The position numbers and the translations under genes were made by a program. A stretch of 64,000 nt of DNA, taken from assembly GCA_024803745.1 (NCBI GenBank), contig JANJXV010000013.1, positions 11,160,001-11,224,000 on the forward strand, given 5' to 3'. Shown here one piece after another: positions 52,101-61,100 of this stretch. Source of the stretch: Megascapheus bottae. Lineage: Eukaryota; Chordata; Mammalia; Rodentia; Geomyidae. Under the pieces are notes generated by a model. That model was given only the letters and a program-made list of their open reading frames with translations, was not told the DNA's origin and did not search any database. Position 1 is the first letter of the stretch. Each line of letters opens with the position of its first letter.

Positions 52101-55100
52101 TAAAGGCTCTAAAAATCCTTATCAGCCTAGGAGATAAGGCAAAATATCATTACTCTATCACTCAAGGGCCCCCATCTTTTCAAACGCACAACAATATCCT
52201 ATTGCACCTAAAGCTGGCCATCCCTATCATGTTAGTTAGCATGCTGAGCTAGTCACCATTCCCCAAAGCCACCTTACCACATTCTATTCACCTCTGGGTT
52301 TCTATATCATAGTGTTCTTGTTGGGGTTTTTTGTTGTTGTTTTCATTTTGGGGTTTTTTTTGTTTTGTTTTGGTTTTTTTTTTTTTGTCAGTCCTGGGCT
52401 TGAGCACAGGGCCTGAGCACTGTCCTTGGGTTTTCTCAAGGCTAGAGCTCTACCACCTGAGCCTCAGCACCACTTCTGGCTTTTTTCTATGTATGTGGTA
52501 CCAAGGAATCGAACCTGGGTCTTCATGAATGCACTCTACCACTAGGCCCAAATCCGGCTCAATCATAGTGTTCTTTAAGAAATATCACCTTCCATCATAG
52601 ATGTCTGCATCATCCTGCAAGCCACCACCTCACTGGAGTTTATCACTTCTCTAAGTAAAACTAATAAACATCTCCCACAAGTTTACAAAGTACTTTTTAT
52701 ATCTCCTGTACAACTTGCACATAGAACATAAATATTTGTTGGTATATCTTCAACTATCAAGGAAATTCCAAAGAAAATGACAAAGTCATTGTTTCCTTGG
52801 CGTAGTGTCTTGCACATACAAAGGTAAATCATTTGACTGACTATATTATCTGTGATTCGAAGTATAAAGCAATATATTTCTTGCCACTTAAAACTATGTA
52901 CTTTATGAAAAAATTTCTTTGTGTTTAAGGTTTATTTTTAGTGCTAAAACCTGGTCAAAAGGCCTCTAGAACTATTTTAAAAGACTAACTGAACTAAATC
53001 CACAGAAACAAGATATGAACTTAATTGTATTCCAAATTCCTAGCTTTTTCTTTACGCACTAAAACTTCCAGTTACTTTTGTAGACACTGTAAAACTCAAA
53101 TGAGAAACCTATGTAGGAATCTACATAGGAAATCCCTACAGAGTAGAAAAAATTATACAGTATGGCTTAAATTAGTAAGAAAATATAACTTTTTATGCCT
53201 TCAATTAATGAACTCTAACAAGAAGAAAGACCTAGAATGTTCCCATCTAAACAGCAACCTCTGCCTGTAAAAGTCATGAAACAATCAACCTTATAACTAC
53301 ACTGACAGAATTAAAAATCAAAATCTAATCAACAGAAAAAAGAGCTAGACATCAATTTATTTACAGCATAAAATCAAGAAGTTTAAAACTGCAAATAAAT
53401 ATGTAATAATTACAGTCAAGTACAAATGTAGAAGAATAGAATGCTTCACCTAATCTAACCATTGGATGACACTTGAAATAATTTAAGAATATTAAAAATT
53501 ATAGTAGTAAACACTGAATGAATCTAATAAGCATATTCCTTCAGTTTCTACTCACTATTCTATTCCATGACAATTGCAACAAGTAAGTAATTGATGGGTG
53601 TCAATGTTCAAAGGTAGAATCCCCACACAAGACAAAAAAGAAATTATTTATCCAACCCCAGAATTGATTAAAATGCAAAATATATCTGGTCACATGTGCA
53701 GAAAGGAATTCTTTAGAACCTTCATAAACTAATCACTGCTGGTAGGTAGTGGCCTGAGGGTTTCTTCTAGGAAAACAGATCTAATCAGAGCCAAAACATT
53801 GCAAAATTTAGCCAAGATGGCCCTGATAATACTGAGAATATCACTTACTTTTGACATAAACAGTACTTCCACTTGGCAAGACAACTACATTGGAGGCAGG
53901 ACTGGCAGGTCTTGGAGACTTAACCGTTGCTATGCTGCCACTTGGAACAGGGGTAGAGGTTGGGGTTGACGTGGTACTTGTGTAGGAATAGCAAACCACT
54001 ACTGAAGGAACGATAAAAAAGTTTGCTGTTAACTTTTACCAAAACTGTCCAGGCATACAGAAAAAATTATTTTTATTGCAGGCCATTTTTAATACTTTCA
54101 TAAGATCAGAAGTTAGAGGCCAGTACAGGCTATTAGGTCCATAAATTAAAAGGCAATAATAATTTTTCCTGAAGTCATTACTTAAGTCAGTTCTCCCTAA
54201 GTTTTTAACTTGTCTACAGATGACTTTGCCAAAGAAATCAAATCTAAAATAATATAGAGAAAAATTAAAATTACTTTTCATTCATGGCAACAGCTAGACA
54301 ATAACATATACTTACTTCCTTTTTAATACCAATAGCACCAAGGATGGACTAGTACATAAATCTGCCCCAATCATGGCACTGTCTAATTTGGCTACTACAG
54401 AAGAACAACTCACTAGTTATTTGGCATCCTAGTAACATAACTAACAAAATGGCATCCCCAAATTTCATTGTCATTCAATGAAGACAGAGCTCAACAACAG
54501 ACAAAAAGTCAGTTATCACTTACTGGGTACATGCTATGCTAAACTCTTTCCGTGCATTCTCACTAATTTTCACAGCACCATAGCCTCATCTTAACTCCAT
54601 CTCTAAACCCAGGAAGACTCATAAATGCTAAGACCTGTTCAAAGTCACAAATCTAGGAAATGGTCAAAATAAGATTCGAACACTGACTTGCTTAACTTCA
54701 GAAGTCAAACATTTTTTCCATATACCAGAGTTGGTAGGTAGAAAAGACAAATGTGGAAAGAGGAAAGATGCCTCCCCAATAACAAAGAAAACAGAAACCC
54801 GATAGTGGCAAAGTTTGCACACTGATAACTACCCATTTACACATATAGCTTCCTTAGGCATAAAACAGACTCTGACATGAGCAAAAAAGAATGCCGCACT
54901 CTATTCACAGTCAATTGCTAGGTAAGAAAACCTAATTCCACATACTAATCTGACAATGCTTTGTTTTCCTGCAAAATCAACCTAAGCTACTGGAGTCATT
55001 GAAATATGCTCTGACATTTAATATCAGAAGAATTCAAGGATCTTTAAAACATGTTAATTATTAGATCAAACAATGACAAAATCAAGTCTTTCCATCTTGT

Positions 55101-58100
55101 CCAGCACATTGACCAAAACCGAGGAATAGTATATACCATCAATTCCAGAAGACAAAAACAGGTTTACTTTCTATGAGTTCAGCTTATTTTTTCCAGCAGC
55201 TAAATGACATGTTATTTATCATCTAATGTCATCCATTAAGAGTGATTCACTCCTATTCACTCCTAAAACAAGAGAAACTGATCTCAAAAGTTCATTCTAA
55301 GAAAGATTTTTTTGCAATTTTTTCTTTTTTTGGTGAGGGCCAGACCTGGGGCTTGAACTCAGGGCCTAGGCACTGTCTTTGAGCTTTCTCAAGGCTAGAC
55401 CTCTATTACTTGAGCCACAGTACCAGCTTTTTCTGTGTATGTGGTAGTGAGGAATTGAACCCATGGTTTCATGCATGCTAGGCAAGCACACTACCACTAG
55501 GCCATGCTTCTGGCCTGCAATTTTTTGATTAACATAATTCACACTTTAAACAAAAGCAAGATTTAATTTTGACTAAGACTAAAATCCTGGCAGTTTCTAA
55601 TTGTAGAATAAAAGTTGCTCACCATGTTTTATAATCTTTAAACACTAGGATAAAAACAGATGAAAAATAAGATTTTTTAAAAAAATTATCAGAAAAGTAA
55701 TCTCCAACAGAGAAAAATTTTCTACTTACCTTCTTTGCTTCCTGTTTCTGCAGGCACTTGAAGGGATGCATTGTGCTGGATAGCTGCATTGGCCACAGCA
55801 TTAGCTGTTACGGTGAAGGCGGTTTGGGGAACTAGCCGGGGCATCAACGGTACCAAGCGACGACCCTCAATGGACCATTCTGAAGAGCTATTAGGTCCAG
55901 ACATACTAAACAAAAGAGAAAATACTGCTACAAGGGTTCTTAATTGCTAACAAATGAGTCAAACATAACTTTTTAAGTTACAAAAAGTACCCTGAATAAA
56001 TAGGAGAGACTATTTTTTAAGCAAGCAAGATTAAAATTATGAATAATTAGAATTTAAGGAATGGCACATACTTAGGTTCTTATACATCTTATTCTATAAT
56101 CTGGATCTTATAATGATTATAATTAAAACAAAAAATTTCCATACTGGCTTTGGGTTCATTAATTTAAATCAAGTTTAACTAATGAAAGCAATATTTCTAC
56201 TAACTTCTAGGATATAATTCTATAATTAAAGAAAATGAAAAGCACTCATAATAGTGAAAATCAGATTTCCCTTAATAATAAGGATGGAATTCAATGAACC
56301 TTTGCAAACTATCCAACTGCTTGCAATGGTCCTAAGTTCTTAAGGCTTTTGGACAGGGAAATTGAGGCAGTAAACGAGGGGGACTAAATACTAAATGAAA
56401 ACATAGTGCTATACATTACAGCATGTGTTACTAACAATGTTTTATTATATTTTCATATTAGCCTTTATCTTAAACATAGGCCAGATCTGAGGATGCTAAA
56501 AGAAATCTGCCACTACCTGATTTTATTATCTGTCCCATCCTTTACTCTAAAAGGTTTTGAAGCAACTGGGATCTTTCTAAGCAGATACCAGTTTCTCTAC
56601 TCTAAATTTCTTGAGCAAGTTCTGCTAAGGAATCAAACAGAGGCTAAAATATTAAAAGGTACTGGTCACATCTCTTCCTTTGGCTTTATGAAAGACCCTA
56701 ACTAAGAGTTAATGTAGAAGTTTAAAATTTACCTAGACACTAATCAATCTCTTCTATAACTCAGAAAAATTTCTATGTTATTTGTTACATCATAAATTCT
56801 ACAACCCAAGCTGGAGTTCATGACTCCAAATGCACTCATTCTGAAAGCCCTTGGTAGAATGATAACGATGATGGTGGTTGTAAACATGATAGCTAAATTA
56901 AGATCATACTATATATGTCAGGCATTGTTCTAAACATTTTATGTATACTAATTTAGTTGTCTTAACAATCCTATAAAGTTCCTAATATTATTAATCTCCA
57001 TGTTATAAATGTGGGAACTGAGCAGTTAAACTAATGTACCCAAGGTCACACAATTAATAAATGTAAACATCATAGTACAAAAAAATTTTCAGATCAAATA
57101 TACAAAGTGTAAAATTTTTCAAATGGGCATTATGTCTAAACTTTTGCCTTTATACCAACTGGACACTGTTCTCTAACACAAACTTTCAATGAATAACATA
57201 AATTACCACTTAGGAAGAATTTAAGTACAACTCAGAAAAAAAGTCTATAAATCCAATTGAGTTACTGTGAAAAACTTTTGCACAGTTTAGCACAGTCCTA
57301 TCTAAGACAAGGAGAACAGGAGTTACTGAGACCCCAATAACCCTCACAAACTCATTACATTAAGTTCCATGTTGAAACTTGTTCAGTAACAAAGAGTAGT
57401 ATGAATGAAAGAAACCCAAAAGATTATTACAGTTAATTGTTACAGAAAAAAAAATTTAGAAGCTTGCTTCTATTTTGCTATCATCTTACTAGAACATCAC
57501 TATTTATTAGAATAAACTTGCTTGGTGTGAGTTTATCATAAAAATGTCTACACTTACCTGGTACATTGTTTAAATAGTGGCAGAAATTATGGAAGATTAA
57601 TAATATGGAGCAAATAAATATATGCTACTGAAAAGACCAAACTTGCAGTGCAAAAGACAGAACTGCAACTTTTAGAAAGATCCTGTAAATCTTCCAAATT
57701 TCCACTCATGCAAACATGCTCAAATATTTTGTGAGTGAAAATTAAATATTAGAATTAGAAGTTGTTTAGCAATGAGTAAAAATATGCATTAGTTACATAA
57801 GTCATCTAAACTGAATTTGTATACTTTAAACTTACTGTAGGCTTTCACTAGATCATCTTAGTCCAGGTGTAAGCATGACTCTCTAGTTATACTAAGTATG
57901 TTGAAGGAAAGTGCAAACATTTCCCTGTTCTGAGAAATTTGAGATAAAACTAATGGGACTGTCTTGGCCACCACATCCTTCCATGTGCAAGGCATTAGTA
58001 AAAAATCTTTAGCCTCACATAGAAAGTGTCCTGGGAGTGTCTGACTGACAGTGAAAGGGTTAATTAAGAAAGCAGAAATTCCAGTTACTTTAACTCTAGT

Positions 58101-61100
58101 GATAATGTTGGGCAAGAGTGGCCTAATTAAAAATATAAAGCCCCAACATGTTTATAGGATTCAAAACTGAGTTACAGTATAAATTTATTAGTAAGTGGCC
58201 TAAAGCCAAGCAAACGCCAAACGCGTGCTAGGCTTCAAGCCAGAGCAAGGGTTTCTCTTTGATCCCAGATACCCTACTTCTTTTGTTCTCCTTCCTTTGT
58301 GCTCAATCTTCTCAGATTTCCCATCACCTTTCAACTACATTCCTCTGTGCTGAAGTGCTATCTTGAGTGGAGGAGGAAAAGGAGAAACGAAAGGAAAGGA
58401 AATGCAGTCCGTTCAGATGCATTCCTCTCGCTGATTTTTAGGCTCAGAGTATGAAGCCCTCCTAGAGGCAACCTTTGGTACTAGGTTCAGTTGCTACTTC
58501 TGAGGGGAAGAAGGCAGTCAACCAATTCTCATTCCCTGATCCTTGGGCTCAACAAATAATACAACATCTAGTCAAACTAAAAACCACAATATAAAATATC
58601 AAAACAAGAATATAGAAAGACCTAAAACGCTTAAAATTATATACTGAAGTAAACTCTTTTCAAAAACTGAAATTCATATATTAAAGTAATCAGAAAGGAG
58701 AGTAAAAAAAAAGAGAGAGAGAAAACACAGGCAGATAAAAGCCAACTCTCAATTATCCATGCTAATGGAGAGAGGAAGGAAAGGGAGAGGTTAAATAGAT
58801 TAAGGAAACCCACATATAAAGCAAAAATATTTTGGCAAACTAGTAATTCTTCCACCAAATGTTTTCCAAGACAACTAACATAGTAAAGTGACTGCCAATT
58901 TTCACCTCCTCTCCCTTCCCACCCTCTGACTAGAGGTACTCCCAAGCAGCAAAATGGCTAAAGGGTGGGTAGTATTAGGAAGGGGAGGAGGGGAAGAAAA
59001 GGAAAGCACGGGGCATGGTTAATTCATACATAGAATAATGTGCCCCTGAATAATTGAGAGCTTCAATTTGGAAATAAATACAAGAAAAAGCCTGAAATAA
59101 TAATAACCTATTTGCATACCTGTAACTTGGTCTTTCACCCAAATATAAGGATAAATTCATTCTTTAAAGGGGAAAAAAGGAAAAGGAGACTAAATAAATG
59201 TTATCCTTTAAGTATGACACTGATGCATCAACTTACAACTACTTGCCCCACAATACTGTTCCAATGTTTTTAAGGTATTAATTTTGTCTCTAAGTGCCTC
59301 ACAATGTAAACTACTAATTACTGCGTTATTACATAGTACATAAATTTCCTATTAACAATTCTCAAAACAGAATTTAGACTCAGTTATCATTTTTAGATTA
59401 CTAGAGCAAATTAAAGAATAAACATTAAAATCTAAATGTTTCGAACATGTTAGCTTAGCCTGATACATAATAAATGTCTTTAATGGAAACTTTCCAAATT
59501 TCTACAGTATATACCTCCCACTACAGAATTTCAAAATTCCAGGACCACAGCTGAACTTTCAAATATGTTGTTATAAGGGAGCACCTCATTTTATGTTAAG
59601 TAAAATGAGGGACAGTGAAGCACATCAAACTAATGGATCTTTGGGGAGCAATTTGAATTCTGCCAATTGGTTAAAATACACAATTTAGGTTATCACATAA
59701 GGAAATGCACTGTATTTTTTAATTTTATTTCATAATAAAACATAAAAATAAAAACAAATTATGCTATACTGTATTTTATGAAATATTTCTACCATTTTGT
59801 ATTATCGTTGAAAAAATATCTGTTCCTTGCTACATTTAAGAGACATTAGATTGACAAACAATTAATGCTTGGTTCCTACTCTCGGTCCTCTACCACCCTC
59901 CACCCTATCTGTTAAACAGGATGAGCTGAAAACAATTTTTTAAGACTCTTTATCATTTTATTTTGTTAGCATTTTAAAGTAAATTAAGAAATGTTTTTAT
60001 TTCTTAAAAAGGTAAATCATATATTTTATGGTTTTTAATCTTAATACATGAAAAATTAGAGCCAAATAAAAAAGTTATCATGCCTTCTTATACATAAGTC
60101 AATAAGTATTGAACTTATTGACTTAATAGGAAAGTATCAAATACTGTTACAAAGAACCTCTAAGAGCTTTCAACTTTGTTAATGAATTTTGCTTCAAGAA
60201 TGTAAACTATCTGCTCAAACTGAGTTGGTTATAATTATACTGAAATTACCTTGTAACAGGATTTGACCTAAGTACTTTAAGCTGACAAAATGCAAAATTC
60301 ATAATCAATTGAATAAACAGTTACCACTATGGTTAAGATCCCTGATTACGCAGCTATGGTTATTAAAACTCAGGAATCTGCTACACAATAGGAGATTGTT
60401 TCAAAACTACATTATACTATGTCATAAAAATCAGGGTGGTATGACTAATGGCTTACTTATGTGCAATTGTTGTTAATCGTTCATCGTTTACTGCTCTCCG
60501 AACTTCAGCACGGTGACGTTCTGTTGAGATGCTATGAAAAAAAATAGCCATTATAGAACTCTGCCAAGCAGGCAGCTCTTTTCTAAAATTTTATTAATGT
60601 TCACATCAACATTTTGTTGGGGACAGAAGGATAAAGGCCTAGTACACATCAACAAAGTTTCAAAGTCTTAGAAAAGGGTTTGTAATGATTTTATGTAACT
60701 ACAGGAAGAATTAGTTGTAAATTAGAAATCACAGGAAGACAAATTCAATCTGATATCAAGATGTTGCTCCCAAATCTTGTAAATGTTAAATAGGCTATGG
60801 GCAAGATTAGCAGAGCTTCCTGATACCTAAATATGAAAACAGATGCTCAGTGACCTTCTAAAATCATGGCTGCTGAGACAAGAACCAGTCACTTGAGATT
60901 TTCTTCTAAGTGACCAAGTTTAAGACTCTATTAAATTTTTTGTTCAGTGAATATAATAAAGCAAATGAGAGGGACAAAATTTTGATTCCCACCAGAGTAA
61001 CAATTTTTGTTACTCCATATTTTAGCTGGGTATCTTCTACATATCATGTCACCAATTGTAAAAATGAGCTTGTGCCTATCTTAAACACACATTTAAAGTT

